Positions 52,672 through 62,035 of a stretch of 64,000 nucleotides of DNA are shown here, piece by piece. Each line of letters opens with the position of its first letter. Position 1 is the first letter of the stretch. The translations under genes and the position numbers were made by a program. A model generated the notes under the pieces. That model was not told the DNA's origin, did not search any database, and was given only the letters and a program-made list of their open reading frames with translations. The stretch is from Mesorhizobium loti (lineage in GTDB: Bacteria; Pseudomonadota; Alphaproteobacteria; Rhizobiales; Rhizobiaceae), in NCBI GenBank assembly GCA_014189435.1, contig CP050293.1, positions 2,609,001 through 2,673,000 of the forward strand. The letters are read 5' to 3'.

Positions 52672-53553
52672 CTATCCGAGTATCCGATCGTCGGCCCGTA
52701 CAATCCCGTCGTCAACGTTTTGTATGAGCGTGGGAATAGTTCCGCCTGTTGGCGCCCAGCCTGACGGTCCGAGCCGGAAGCTTTTGCTCGTCGATCTGAC
52801 GAATCTCACCTCGTCGAGGTCCCACGCCCGGCACTCGAGATGGATCTCTGGCCGCTCGATCCGAATAAGGTTGAAAGAATTGGCTTCTTGCCGGCGGCGC
52901 GAAGAAATCGCCGTGCCTGCTTGGATCAGCAAGGCGGAGTAGCCCTCGATATCGTATCGGACCGCACTCGAACCGATGCGGTTCAGATGCAGATGTCCGG
53001 ACAGGATCACATCGACGCGGCTTTGTGAGAATACTCCCATCGCCATCCTCGCCCGCCCGACGATACCGTCGTCATCATTCGCGCTGGCGCCTTCGAAGGG
53101 ATGGTGTGTCACCACGATCCGTGTCGTCTCATCCGACTGATCGGCAAAACTTCGTCTCGCCCACGCGAGCTGCTCACTGTTGATACGGCCTCCCTTGATC
53201 GTTAACGACCGAGCGGTGTTTATCCCAGCGATGGCCAGCTCCGGATCGGCATAGAACGGGTCGGTATCCGCCGTAATATAGCGCTTGTAACGCGTCAACG
53301 GCGTGAAGAAGCGCGCGAACAGGTTGTAGAGCGGGACATCATGGTTACCCGGCACGACGAGTTGCGGGTATGGCAACGTGTCGAGAAATGCCCGTGCCTG
53401 CGTGAATTCTTCCTTGCGCGCGCGCTGCGTCATGTCTCCCGAGACGACAACAATGTCAGGGTTGGCTGCGCAAACGTCGGCAGCGAGTGCATCGGATACT
53501 GTCTGGTCAATTCTGCCAAAATGCAGGTCGGAAAGATGGGCAATCGTCTTCAT
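52672..53553 (-). CDS. Calcineurin-like metallophosphoesterase
   Basis: The 293-residue product has the five phosphoesterase motifs: DLHFG, VSGDMT, VPGNHDV, VVTHHP and LSGHLHL. The metal ligands for a two-metal centre are therefore intact. CpdA-type or Icc-like enzymes are the nearest by layout; substrate is unknown. The ATG at 53553 has GAGG at the correct distance; an ATG at 53562 is too close. It lies 21 bases after the lipid kinase gene. Confidence 0.9.
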   Translation of the reverse strand: MKTIAHLSDLHFGRIDQTVSDALAADVCAANPDIVVVSGDMTQRARKEEFTQARAFLDTLPYPQLVVPGNHDVPLYNLFARFFTPLTRYKRYITADTDPFYADPELAIAGINTARSLTIKGGRINSEQLAWARRSFADQSDETTRIVVTHHPFEGASANDDDGIVGRARMAMGVFSQSRVDVILSGHLHLNRIGSSAVRYDIEGYSALLIQAGTAISSRRRQEANSFNLIRIERPEIHLECRAWDLDEVRFVRSTSKSFRLGPSGWAPTGGTIPTLIQNVDDGIVRADDRILG

Positions 53554-53574
53554 CAAGCCCATACCTCACCAGAA

Positions 53575-54504
53575 TCATGAGTCTCGAGGGGTGGCCTTCG
53601 TCAACACGGGTGCGAGAACCCGCAGTGCACCAGGCCGTATCCGATAACGCAACGGAGTTGTCGCCTCGACGGTTTCACCGTCCATCGCAATTCGCATGCG
53701 TTGTCGGCGCGCCCTGATCTCAAGACTTTGCACCCGGAATAGTTCCACATCGCGGACTGGGTCGATCAAACCGAAGGCGACCTTGAAGGGTAGCAGCGCA
53801 AGTCCGAGCCAGGACTGCTGCTTCACGACATAGACGCACAGTTCCCCAGCGGTAAGGCTGTTGCGGTGGCCGAGCTTGCTCAAATCGTAGAAATTGTTGC
53901 CAACGAACACGCAGAGGGTCCGCTGTTCTCGCCCCTTGTCGTCGATTGAGATTCTGACCCGCTGCCAGGATGATGCCTTGAGCATCAGGAGAAGCGCCGG
54001 ACCGAGAGCGGCAAGCTTTCCTACCCCTAGCCGCTTCTGCTCTGCGGACCGTTCGGCGACAAGAAACGGATAGATGCCGACGGACGAGTTGTTGAGGAAG
54101 ACCCGGCTGTTCACCTCCGCAACATCGATTTTCTGCACGTGGCCCGCCGCGATGACGTCCATGGCCGCTTCCAGATCATTCGGCAAACCCAGATCCCTGG
54201 CGAAATGATTGAGGGTGCCCAGCGGCAGGACACCAAGCACGACGTTTGTTCCCGCCGTTGCCGACGCTACGGAACCAATAGTGCCATCGCCGCCGCCGAC
54301 CACGAGGGTCGGCGGCTTACCGCCGGGCGATTTCGCCAGGACGAACTTGTGCGCCATCTCGGCGATCTCGCGGCCTTCTGCAAGTCGCACCTCGGTCTCG
54401 ATCCCTCGTGCCTGAAGCCCACCTCGAATAAGCTTTTCGAAGTCCTCGCCTTTGTTGCGCTGAATGGTGCCTGCGCTCGCATTAAGGAGGACCAAAACTG
54501 TCAT
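53575..54504 (-). CDS. Diacylglycerol kinase-family lipid kinase
   Basis: The 309-residue protein starts MTVLVLLNASAGTIQRNKGE. It has the nucleotide motif VVGGGDGTIGSVA, the GVLPLGTLNHFARDLGLP segment and LNNSSVGIYPF, all typical of the DAGK catalytic family. It phosphorylates diacylglycerol or a related lipid at the membrane face. The start at 54504 follows TAAC-poor spacer sequence, and the long upstream frame overlaps the ChrB-like gene, so it is rejected. It is divergent from chrB-like 54613 and close to two PAP2 phosphatases. Confidence 0.9.
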   Translation of the reverse strand: MTVLVLLNASAGTIQRNKGEDFEKLIRGGLQARGIETEVRLAEGREIAEMAHKFVLAKSPGGKPPTLVVGGGDGTIGSVASATAGTNVVLGVLPLGTLNHFARDLGLPNDLEAAMDVIAAGHVQKIDVAEVNSRVFLNNSSVGIYPFLVAERSAEQKRLGVGKLAALGPALLLMLKASSWQRVRISIDDKGREQRTLCVFVGNNFYDLSKLGHRNSLTAGELCVYVVKQQSWLGLALLPFKVAFGLIDPVRDVELFRVQSLEIRARRQRMRIAMDGETVEATTPLRYRIRPGALRVLAPVLTKATPRDS

Positions 54505-54612
54505 CTTTGCGCCATTTGCACGGTTGGGGTGAGAGTCCAAACGCCTTCCAAAGGGGACGAATTGCTGTATGTTGCCTTTGACTTGTAACGGCCGTTGCAT
54601 TACCATGTTGCG

Positions 54613-55155
54613 ATGGTTGAAATCAACTGGCTTCTCCTCACCTACAAAGTACCTCCGGAGCCCGCCACGAAGCGCGTTGCTTTGTGGCGGCGGCTGAAGG
54701 GAATGGGGGCCGTCTATCTGCAAAATGGCGTTTGTCTGCTGCCCAAGACCGACGACCATGTGCGGCGACTGAAGATGTTGGACAATGACATCACCGAAAT
54801 GGGCGGCGAGGCCGTGCTTCTCGAAACAGTGGCCCTCGACAACGCCCAGGAGGAGAAGGTTGTCGCACGGTTCAAGGCCGATCGCGATGACCAGTATCGG
54901 GAGTTTCTGCGACGTTGCGACGACTACGAGGCCGAAATTGCCAAGGAGATCTCAATCAACAAATTCACCTATGCCGAACTTGAAGAGGAAGATACCGACC
55001 TGAAGAAGCTTCAGGGCTGGCTGGATAAGATCAAGAAGATCGATTTCTACGGTGCGGCGCTGGCCGAAGAGGCAACCCAGCGCCTGCGCGGCTGCGAAAA
55101 GCTGCTCGACGGCTACGCCCAGCGTGTTTTCGATGCTCATGCCGAGAACCGGTGA
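54613..55155 (+). CDS. ChrB N-terminal domain protein
   Basis: The 180-residue protein has the ChrB N-domain pattern: INWLLLTYKVPPEPATKRVA, LWRRLKGMGAVYLQNGVCLL, and AEIAKEISINKFTYAELEEE. ChrB is the regulator/sensor of chromate resistance operons. The C-terminal ChrB half is absent, so this is a stand-alone N-domain. No chrA is present, but an MFS transporter gene begins at its stop codon (GTGA overlap possible), which may replace it. Confidence 0.82.
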   Translation: MVEINWLLLTYKVPPEPATKRVALWRRLKGMGAVYLQNGVCLLPKTDDHVRRLKMLDNDITEMGGEAVLLETVALDNAQEEKVVARFKADRDDQYREFLRRCDDYEAEIAKEISINKFTYAELEEEDTDLKKLQGWLDKIKKIDFYGAALAEEATQRLRGCEKLLDGYAQRVFDAHAENR

Positions 55156-55187
55156 GGGCAGACGTCAAAGATGACGAAGCAAGCGCG

Positions 55188-56405
55188 ATGACGACCGAGG
55201 TGATCTATCCCTCTGCTGCCCGGCAAGGCATCCCGACCGGCATATGGATCCTTGGCTTCGTGTCGATGCTCATGGACATCTCGTCGGAGATGATCCACGC
55301 GCTGCTGCCCGTCTATATGGTGACGGTGCTTGGAACCTCCGCCCTCACAGTCGGCATCATCGAGGGCATCGCCGAGGCGACGGCCGCGATCACGAAGGTT
55401 TTTTCGGGCGCGCTAAGCGACTGGCTCGGAAAGCGCAAACTCCTCGCCGCGCTCGGCTACGGTCTCGCCGCTTTCACCAAGCCAATCTTTCCATTGGCGT
55501 CTTCGATCCAATGGCTCATCGCCGCACGCTTCATCGACCGTATCGGCAAGGGCATTCGCGGCGCGCCACGCGATGCGCTTGTCGCCGACATCGCCCCGCC
55601 GCATTTGCGCGGCGCAAGTTTTGGTCTTCGCCAGTCGCTCGACACGATCGGCTCCTTTCTCGGACCGCTCATCGCCATGGGCCTGATGTGGTGGACCGCC
55701 AATCATTTTCAGACGGTGTTCTGGATCGCTGTCATTCCGGCATTCCTGTCCGTTGGGCTGATCCTCGTCGCCGTTAAAGAACCGGAGCGCCCGCAGAAGT
55801 GGCGCCGCGTCCGGATGCCGCTGCATCGCGACGAACTACGCCGACTTGGGGCGACCTATTGGTGGGTCGTGGCGGTCGCTGCAGTCTTTGCGCTCGCGCG
55901 GTTCAGCGAAGCCTTCCTCATCTTGCGCGCGCAATCGATAGGCCTGCCGCTAGCGCTGATCCCGATCGTGCTGGTGATCATGAGCCTTGCCTATTCCCTG
56001 TCAGCCTATCCCATCGGGGTGCTATCCGATCGCGTCAACCGCCTGACCCTTCTGGCCGCTGGCATTGTCCTACTTTTGCTGGCCGATCTCGTTCTCGCCT
56101 TTGCGACAGGCATCGTGTGGGTCGGGATCGGCGTCGTGTTCTGGGGCCTCCATATGGGCTTCACGCAAGGCTTGCTGGCAACCTTGATTGCCGAGACGGC
56201 GCCAGCGGAGCTACGCGGAACCGCCTTCGGCATGTTCAATCTTGTGACCGGTGTCGCGCTGCTTGTCGCCAGCGTCGTCGCCGGTGCGCTTTGGGATCAA
56301 ACGGGGCCGCAAGGGACTTTCCTGGCGGGAGCCGCTTTCACCGTGCTGACGCTCGCAGGATTGTTTGTCATCCGCGGTCGGCTGAGAGGGCGGGCCAATG
56401 CCTGA
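55188..56405 (+). CDS. MFS transporter
   Basis: The 405-residue protein has 12 predicted helices and the MFS motif between helices 2 and 3 (GALSDWLGKRKLLAALGYGL). Another conserved loop is RFIDRIGKGIRGAPRDALVA. It resembles transporters often next to ChrB-like proteins in rhizobia. The substrate is unknown; oxyanion or drug export is possible. The ATG at 55188 is used; a GTG at 55152 overlaps the previous stop and would add 12 residues. Confidence 0.88.
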   Translation: MTTEVIYPSAARQGIPTGIWILGFVSMLMDISSEMIHALLPVYMVTVLGTSALTVGIIEGIAEATAAITKVFSGALSDWLGKRKLLAALGYGLAAFTKPIFPLASSIQWLIAARFIDRIGKGIRGAPRDALVADIAPPHLRGASFGLRQSLDTIGSFLGPLIAMGLMWWTANHFQTVFWIAVIPAFLSVGLILVAVKEPERPQKWRRVRMPLHRDELRRLGATYWWVVAVAAVFALARFSEAFLILRAQSIGLPLALIPIVLVIMSLAYSLSAYPIGVLSDRVNRLTLLAAGIVLLLLADLVLAFATGIVWVGIGVVFWGLHMGFTQGLLATLIAETAPAELRGTAFGMFNLVTGVALLVASVVAGALWDQTGPQGTFLAGAAFTVLTLAGLFVIRGRLRGRANA

Positions 56406-56491
56406 ATACAGTCGGCGCCACCCGTGGCACTCCCCCCATCAATTGCCCCCAAGCGCGAAAACCTACCACCGAACCTAGGAGCTGCCTGCCT

Positions 56492-57043
56492 ATGTATGAA
56501 CTCGACGCCGCGGTAACACATGCAATCAATGGGCTGGCAGGGCGAAGCGCGGCCGTCGATTTTCTGATGATCTGGATTTCCACGATTGGTGTGCCAGTTT
56601 TGGTGTTGGCCGTCGCCGTTCAATGGTGGCGACGCACCGACAGACCGCAGGTCCGTCACGTCCTTGTCGCGGCGGGGCTCTCATTCCTTCTCGGCCTCGC
56701 CATCAATCAGCTTATTCTGCTCTTCATCCACCGGATGCGGCCGTACGATGGCGGTGTGACCCATCTCCTGATTGCCCACAGCGCCGATCCCTCGTTCCCT
56801 TCCGACCACGCAACTGCGACCTTTGCCATCGCGGCGGCGTTTCTCCTGAATGGTATGCCACGCGTTGGGCTGGGTTTCCTCGCCGCAGCTGTGCTCGTCA
56901 CTTTCTCGCGCGTCTATATCGGAACCCACTACGCCAGTGACGTTCTGGGCGGAGCGCTGACCGGGGTTGTCGCCGCCTACGCCGTTCGCGCAATCTATCG
57001 GCAAAACACCCGCATCGACCGCCTCGTCACCAGCATTCTATAG
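56492..57043 (+). CDS. PAP2-family membrane phosphatase (BcrC-like)
   Basis: The 183-residue membrane protein has about five helices and the three PAP2 motifs: HRMRP (with upstream Lys replaced by His or Arg), FPSDHA and SRVYIGTHYASD. It may dephosphorylate undecaprenyl pyrophosphate or phosphatidate. CTAGGAG lies ten bases before the ATG. It is followed by the DedA-PAP2 fusion after 11 bases, so the two are in an operon. Confidence 0.9.
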   Translation: MYELDAAVTHAINGLAGRSAAVDFLMIWISTIGVPVLVLAVAVQWWRRTDRPQVRHVLVAAGLSFLLGLAINQLILLFIHRMRPYDGGVTHLLIAHSADPSFPSDHATATFAIAAAFLLNGMPRVGLGFLAAAVLVTFSRVYIGTHYASDVLGGALTGVVAAYAVRAIYRQNTRIDRLVTSIL

Positions 57044-57054
57044 GACGCCTCGGG

Positions 57055-59094
57055 ATGCTGACGTCCTTGGTCTCATCGGTGACCGAATTCCTGACGGCGC
57101 ACCCGCATGTGGCCTATCTGGCGGTCTTTCTCCTGGCGCTTTCGGAGTCGCTTCCGATCATCGGGGTCGTCATCCCCGGCACCGCCGTGATCCTCGCGCT
57201 TAGCACCCTGGTGCCGAGCGGCGTATTGCTGCTCTGGCCATTGCTGGTCGCGGCCATTTTAGGCGCCATCGCCGGTGATGGTTTTGCATTCTGGCTCGGG
57301 CATCGATACCACCGCGAGATTCTTGGTCTCTGGCCACTGAACCGCAACCCCGAACTAATAGAGCGCAGCGAAGCGTTTTTCGCGCGCCACGGCGACAAGA
57401 GTATTTTTCTCGCCCGCTTCACACCGGGAGTCCGCGCCTTCATTCCGCTCCTCGCCGGTATGCTGGGGATGTCGGTCAGGCGGTTCTATACCGTGAATAT
57501 CGCTTCGGCGCTCGCCTGGGCTCCCTCACATATCCTGCCCGGTGTGCTGGTCGGTGCCGCGTTCGGCATTTTCGGTGCCGCCGCAAAGCCGCTGGCGATC
57601 CTGCTGTTCGTTTTAGTCCTGGCCGGTTGGCTGGTTCTGCATGTCGTGCGCTGGACGTTGCGCCGCGGCATACCCCTGCTCATCGTTGGTGTGGAACGGC
57701 TGCGGGCCTGGGCCGGCGCCCACGACACCTGGATTGGACGCAATCTCACCAGTTTGCTCGATCCCTCGCTACGCGAGGTGCTGGCTCTCGGATTACCAGT
57801 GGTTCTGCTCATCGCTGCAGCCTGGCTGTTCTTAGGCGTTCTGGAGGATGTCGTTAGTGGCGACCCGTTGGTACTTGCCGACGGCGCGATCTATCGCGCC
57901 CTCCAGGATATTCGCACCGGACCCGGCGATGCGGTGATGATCGCCATCACCGAACTCGGCGACACCGTCGTCGTGGTCGCGGTCACAATCATCATCTTTC
58001 TGTGGCTTGCCTGGAAGCGGGCTTGGCGCACGGCCGCCTACTGGGTCGCTGCAATCGCCGGCGCATCGGCGCTCAACACAGCCATCAAGGTGGCATTGCA
58101 TCGTGCTCGGCCCGGTGAGTTGCTCTATTCCGGCTGGAGCGCGTTTTCCTTTCCGAGCGGCCACAGCACCATCAACATGGTGCTCTACGGATTCCTCGCC
58201 TTCCTCATCGCGCGTGACCTTCGCCCCGCCTTGCGCCTCCCAGTCGTTCTCGGCGCCGCGCTCCTGATATTCATGATCGCGTTCTCACGCCTCTACCTGG
58301 GTGCGCACTGGCTGTCCGACGTGCTTGGCGGATTGGCGTTCGGGTCCGCGTGGCTCGCGCTGCTTGGACTGTCCTATCTGCGGCGGCAAACCGAGCCCAT
58401 TGAATCGAGCAGGCTGCTGGCCGTCGGGTGCGCGGCGCTAATCCTGGCGGGAGGAATTCATATCTATCGCAGCCACGCGACGGATATCCAGCGATACGCC
58501 GTCAAAAGCGCGACGCAATCCATGGTGGCCGCCGATTGGTGGGCGTCGGATTGGCAGCAACTGCCGGTGCGACGCATCGACCTTACCGGCGAGACGCAAG
58601 AACCGCTGGCGTTCCAGTGGGCCGGTAGCTTGCAAAGCTTGCAGAATGTCTTGCTGCCGAAAGGCTGGAACATACCGCCAGCTTGGGTGCCGTTGAGCAC
58701 TCTGACCTGGTTCACGGGATCGGCCAGTCTGGCCAATCTTCCGGTGGTTCCCTCTCTGGCCGGTGGGCGCTTTCCCAGCCTGACCCTTGTTGAGCAGTCC
58801 GGTGACGTTGCATTCCCGGATACTCGTCTTGTGCTCCGGCTGTGGGCTGCCGATCTCGAGCTTACCAACGGACAGACCGCTCCGCTCTGGATTGGGTCCG
58901 TCGTCGAGGAGCGTCTCTATCATCCCCTTTCGCTTGTCACGCTGGTCTCGACGCAGCCCGACGTCAACACACCGCGAAATGCGCTGGCTGAGGTTCTCAA
59001 CGGAGGACGCCTCGTTTCCCGAACCAGCGGAATCGCGGGCTCAGATTGGGACGGCCAGGTTCTGTTGGCCCGCGAGGTGCACGGGAAGCCCTGA
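57055..59094 (+). CDS. DedA-PAP2-LssY_C fusion membrane protein
   Basis: The 679-residue protein has three parts. Residues 1-190 form a DedA/VTT domain (LPIIGVVIPGTAVILALSTL, FFARHGDKSIFLARFTPGVR). Residues 260-450 form a PAP2 domain with KVALHRARP, FSFPSGHST and SRLYLGAHWLSD. Residues 500-675 resemble the LssY C-terminal domain (DWWASDWQQLPVRRIDLTGE, TRLVLRLWAADLELTNGQTA). The joined domains could move and dephosphorylate a lipid or isoprenoid carrier. With the PAP2 gene before it and the lipid kinase close by, lipid turnover is the theme. Confidence 0.93.
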   Translation: MLTSLVSSVTEFLTAHPHVAYLAVFLLALSESLPIIGVVIPGTAVILALSTLVPSGVLLLWPLLVAAILGAIAGDGFAFWLGHRYHREILGLWPLNRNPELIERSEAFFARHGDKSIFLARFTPGVRAFIPLLAGMLGMSVRRFYTVNIASALAWAPSHILPGVLVGAAFGIFGAAAKPLAILLFVLVLAGWLVLHVVRWTLRRGIPLLIVGVERLRAWAGAHDTWIGRNLTSLLDPSLREVLALGLPVVLLIAAAWLFLGVLEDVVSGDPLVLADGAIYRALQDIRTGPGDAVMIAITELGDTVVVVAVTIIIFLWLAWKRAWRTAAYWVAAIAGASALNTAIKVALHRARPGELLYSGWSAFSFPSGHSTINMVLYGFLAFLIARDLRPALRLPVVLGAALLIFMIAFSRLYLGAHWLSDVLGGLAFGSAWLALLGLSYLRRQTEPIESSRLLAVGCAALILAGGIHIYRSHATDIQRYAVKSATQSMVAADWWASDWQQLPVRRIDLTGETQEPLAFQWAGSLQSLQNVLLPKGWNIPPAWVPLSTLTWFTGSASLANLPVVPSLAGGRFPSLTLVEQSGDVAFPDTRLVLRLWAADLELTNGQTAPLWIGSVVEERLYHPLSLVTLVSTQPDVNTPRNALAEVLNGGRLVSRTSGIAGSDWDGQVLLAREVHGKP

Positions 59095-59253
59095 ATGGCG
59101 CTCGGCAGGGTCCTCGAGATCGGGCAGGGGATGCGTCGACAAGCCTGCCTTGGTGTTCTCGATGCGATCAAAGAGACCCGCGACGCTCGGAAGGCCTTTG
59201 TTGAGGCCGCAAAGGAGGTGGGCATTCTGATTGAACGGGAACCTTGGGGTTGA
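59095..59253 (+). CDS. Small hypothetical protein
   Basis: The ATG directly follows the previous stop (TGAATG). The 52-residue protein contains CLGVLDAIKETRDARKAFVE and AAKEVGILIEREPW, a helical pattern seen in small rhizobial proteins. Translation could be coupled to the fusion gene. Function is unknown. Confidence 0.5.
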   Translation: MALGRVLEIGQGMRRQACLGVLDAIKETRDARKAFVEAAKEVGILIEREPWG

Positions 59254-59325
59254 GCACCCGTCGCTTTCCATGGCGCCTTCGCTTGCCCTAATATCAACCG
59301 AGGTCGCCGAGGTCTGGAGCTTTCC

Positions 59326-59919
59326 ATGTGCAATGATTACGAGCAGCATGTCGTTTGGGCCGAATATTGCCGGATGATTGCGTCGCTGGCGCTCAAAATC
59401 CCCAGCCACCAAACAGAACTCGATTTGCCCCGGGCGGATGACGTCCACATCAATGATCCGGCGCCCATAATGTGTGCCGCCGGCGACATTATCGAGCTGG
59501 CATCGATGACGTTCGGATTTCCGCCGACCGGACCAAAAGGCGGCCCTGTGTTCAACTTCCGCTCAGCAGGCCGGCAATTCGGGAATAGCAAACGCTGCCT
59601 CGTTCCTGCGTCCGCGTTCTTCGAATTCACCGGCACGAAGTATCCGAAGGCGAAACATCGCTTCACGCTCACCGGCTCTCCATTCATGGCCGTCGCTGGG
59701 CTTTGGCGTGAAGCCGTCGGCAACAAGCCGCCAACCTTCACCATGCTGACGACCGATCCCGGGCCGGACGTCGCGCCATATCACAACCGGCAGGTGGTGG
59801 TCCTTCAGCCGGATAATTGGGCGGCCTGGATCAATTTAACAAAGCCTGAGGCTGAGCTTTTGCGGCCGCTTCCAGCCGGTTCGCTTTCGGTGGAGACGGT
59901 TCGCGCCGAAAGCTCGTGA
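59326..59919 (+). CDS. SRAP (SOS response-associated peptidase, YedK-like)
   Basis: The 197-residue protein starts with the catalytic Cys2 (MCNDYEQH), which binds abasic sites in single-stranded DNA to protect them. It has RCLVPASAFFEFTGTKYPKA with the conserved Glu, and the His in VAPYHNRQVVVL. It is slightly shorter than HMCES-type relatives, which is normal for bacterial copies. In rhizobia it is often found in accessory or plasmid DNA. It may help in DNA damage caused by metal stress. Confidence 0.92.
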   Translation: MCNDYEQHVVWAEYCRMIASLALKIPSHQTELDLPRADDVHINDPAPIMCAAGDIIELASMTFGFPPTGPKGGPVFNFRSAGRQFGNSKRCLVPASAFFEFTGTKYPKAKHRFTLTGSPFMAVAGLWREAVGNKPPTFTMLTTDPGPDVAPYHNRQVVVLQPDNWAAWINLTKPEAELLRPLPAGSLSVETVRAESS

Positions 59920-59921
59920 CT

Positions 59922-60302
59922 TTAGCTTCGTAATATCTCCGGCACGCTGAGCGGGCCGAGATCGAGAACCGGCGTGTATTCGCCCGTGCGGCGCCAGACG
60001 CCGCGCACTTTTCCATGCTCCCGATCTCGCTTCGGATCGAACATCAGCCCCTCGAAGTGATCAAGAAACGCCTTTGCAGACGAGGCTTCGCCGAAGCAAT
60101 GGAGCCGAAAGGTTTCGTATTTCCCGTTCGGCCATATCGCCTGCACCTGCCGCGTCTGGTGCTTAAGCCCTCGTTCCTGGCAGAACTTCGCGATCATGGT
60201 GAAGTTCCGGTCGGTGCAGAGGTCATCCGGAAGCGCAACCTGGTGTGGCCAGTCGCGGTCGATCACCGCTGGCGTCGGTGAGCCCCGACTGCGCTTGACC
60301 AC
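59922..60302 (-). CDS. Hypothetical protein, co-translated with its neighbour
   Basis: The 126-residue protein starts at a GTG (60302) that overlaps the TAG of the upstream gene. It reads MIAKFCQERGLKHQTRQVQA, then IWPNGKYETFRLHCFGEASS and AKAFLDHFEGLMFDPKRDRE. It looks like a small alpha/beta protein. No family is recognised. Its end is three bases from the convergent SRAP gene. Confidence 0.55.
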   Translation of the reverse strand: MVKRSRGSPTPAVIDRDWPHQVALPDDLCTDRNFTMIAKFCQERGLKHQTRQVQAIWPNGKYETFRLHCFGEASSAKAFLDHFEGLMFDPKRDREHGKVRGVWRRTGEYTPVLDLGPLSVPEILRS

Positions 60303-61057
60303 TATTCGAAATGCATTGACTGGCCGCGCATCATTGCCAGCGTCAGCGCGATCGCAGGATTTGCCGGCGGCTTTTCCATATGCAAGGAGCCGTCGAAATC
60401 ACGCCATGCGGCCATGCGCAATTCATCATCGTCGTCGCCGGCCGCCGGGTCGAAAACGTGGGCATCACAGGGATCTCGGTCAATCTCGATTGTCCAGTCC
60501 TTGAGCGCCTTGCGCGCCATCTCCTCGACCTGGGCAAGGTCGCTGGTGAAGAAGGGGATACGGTCGCCATCCTCCGAAAGCGGCTCAACCCGATCCAGCG
60601 TCGGCCGGTCGGGAACCCAGCCAAGAACAAAGGCAATATCGAAATCGATCTGGCGGTCCGGACCGGCCGTGATTTCCAGCCGCTTGACGACGTCAGGATA
60701 TAGCTGCTTCCGCTCTGGCCAGGTGTCTGGAACCGCCTCGGCTTGCAGCTTCGTGCGGGGGACGTTGATCAGTTCCATGACCTGATGGTGCGGCACTTTT
60801 TCCGCCGGCCAGCCCCCGCAACATGCCGCCGCCGCAGCCTCATCGGCTTCCAACCAGACCGTGGCAGCCCGATCCTCGTCCTCGGTCGGCCTGTCGTCTT
60901 CTGGAAAGCCTTTGATATCCCAGCCTTCCAGCGCAAACAGCCCTTCCGCGCCTTGCAAAGCTGTAATGCCGGCGCGTGCAAACACCGTTTCGGCTGCCGC
61001 GATACCGCGTTCGAGCTCTTGGGGGGTGGCGTCTTGAATGTTCAAGCGAAGTTCCAT
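60302..61057 (-). CDS. Hypothetical acidic protein of accessory DNA
   Basis: The 251-residue protein starts at 61057 with TAGGAGGCGAACC. It is acidic and begins MELRLNIQDATPQELERGIA; later segments are DEDRAATVWLEADEAAAAAC, DIAFVLGWVPDRPTLDRVEP and LAQVEEMARKALKDWTIEID. No family is recognised. The coupled gene at 59922 should be made with it. Confidence 0.6.
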   Translation of the reverse strand: MELRLNIQDATPQELERGIAAAETVFARAGITALQGAEGLFALEGWDIKGFPEDDRPTEDEDRAATVWLEADEAAAAACCGGWPAEKVPHHQVMELINVPRTKLQAEAVPDTWPERKQLYPDVVKRLEITAGPDRQIDFDIAFVLGWVPDRPTLDRVEPLSEDGDRIPFFTSDLAQVEEMARKALKDWTIEIDRDPCDAHVFDPAAGDDDDELRMAAWRDFDGSLHMEKPPANPAIALTLAMMRGQSMHFE

Positions 61058-61214
61058 GGTTCGCCTCCTATGGCTAATTCCGCCGATAGTGAACAAAAAG
61101 AGAACACAGAGTCAAGCGCACTCTTGACGAGAGAGGAATATGTTCCTTATTTCAGCGTGATCTGGAGCAGCAAAGGACCATGGCTCGGCGTCAATCGCGC
61201 TAGCCGGCGAAGCT

Positions 61215-61676
61215 ATGGCAAAAACAGCGGAAGACAATTTTCGGATCGAAGTTTGGGATCGCGAGGAGAAGGCTCTGTCAGAAACTATTTCGCGTTCCCC
61301 CGATTCAACGGTGAGTCAGGCAGCCTGGCAAGCTGCCATCCGGCGGCGGCCAGGCATGTTGCTGATCCACTACAACAGTCGGCATGTGATGGAGAAAATC
61401 CTGACACCAGGCGAGGTGAATATCCCGCCACAGGCCATCATCGACGGCAGCGTTCATGCGGGCCTCGATGTGGCACTCGGAGATCTTCGCGAGTGGCATG
61501 TGTTGCGGGCCTGGTGCAGATCCTGTTCGCACCATGCAACGGTAAAGCCTGCCGGGCTCATCGAACGCTATGGAAAAGGCGCTCTGTTCAGTTCGGTCGA
61601 GCGAGCGCTCTTCTGCACGAATTGTGACAGGGGAGGGCCTGTCAGGCTGGAAATTCACAAGCTGCCACGCAATTGA
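61215..61676 (+). CDS. Hypothetical protein with possible zinc ribbon
   Basis: The 153-residue protein reads MAKTAEDNFRIEVWDREEKA, later AWQAAIRRRPGMLLIHYNSR and a C-terminal set of CRSCSHHATV and FCTNCDRGG. The two CxxC pairs 40 residues apart may hold one zinc. No family is known with certainty. It is next to broken conjugation genes, so it may be part of the same mobile element. Confidence 0.55.
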   Translation: MAKTAEDNFRIEVWDREEKALSETISRSPDSTVSQAAWQAAIRRRPGMLLIHYNSRHVMEKILTPGEVNIPPQAIIDGSVHAGLDVALGDLREWHVLRAWCRSCSHHATVKPAGLIERYGKGALFSSVERALFCTNCDRGGPVRLEIHKLPRN

Positions 61677-61705
61677 GGGGCGAACGGATGCAAGACCTCA
61701 TCTAA

Positions 61706-62035
61706 TTCGTCCAGGCCAACTCGGCGCTGGGTTGGACAATTCCTATCGCATCGTCGCCGATCAGCGGGCGGACTGTCGAGAATCGGGAAGCCTATCAGAC
61801 GCTCCCCTTAGTTCGTCCCGGCGGCGACATCCTGCTGAAGGTCGTAAGTTGGCCCAGTGTCGAACGCGTGCTGCAGGCGATCGACGCCATCCAGCGCCTC
61901 GGCATAGAGCCTCAGTCGGTGTCGCCCGATCATTGGCGGCACATCCACAACCGGATAACCGCCGGGCACGAGCCGCGCGCCTACACGCTCGACCACCATC
62001 GCGCCTTCCTGCTGCGCAAGAGGACCGGGCCGTGA
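61706..62035 (+). pseudogene. DUF2840 conjugation-associated gene, 5' part lost
   Basis: The frame after a TAA at 61703 reads ENREAYQTLPLVRPGGDILL, VERVLQAIDAIQRLGIEPQS, VSPDHWRHIHNRITAGHEPR and TLDHHRAFLLRKRTGP. This is the C-terminal half of DUF2840 proteins, which lie just before traF-type peptidase genes in Rhizobiales conjugation regions. There is no start codon after the stop, so the gene is broken. Its stop overlaps the next gene start (GTGA). Confidence 0.65.
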
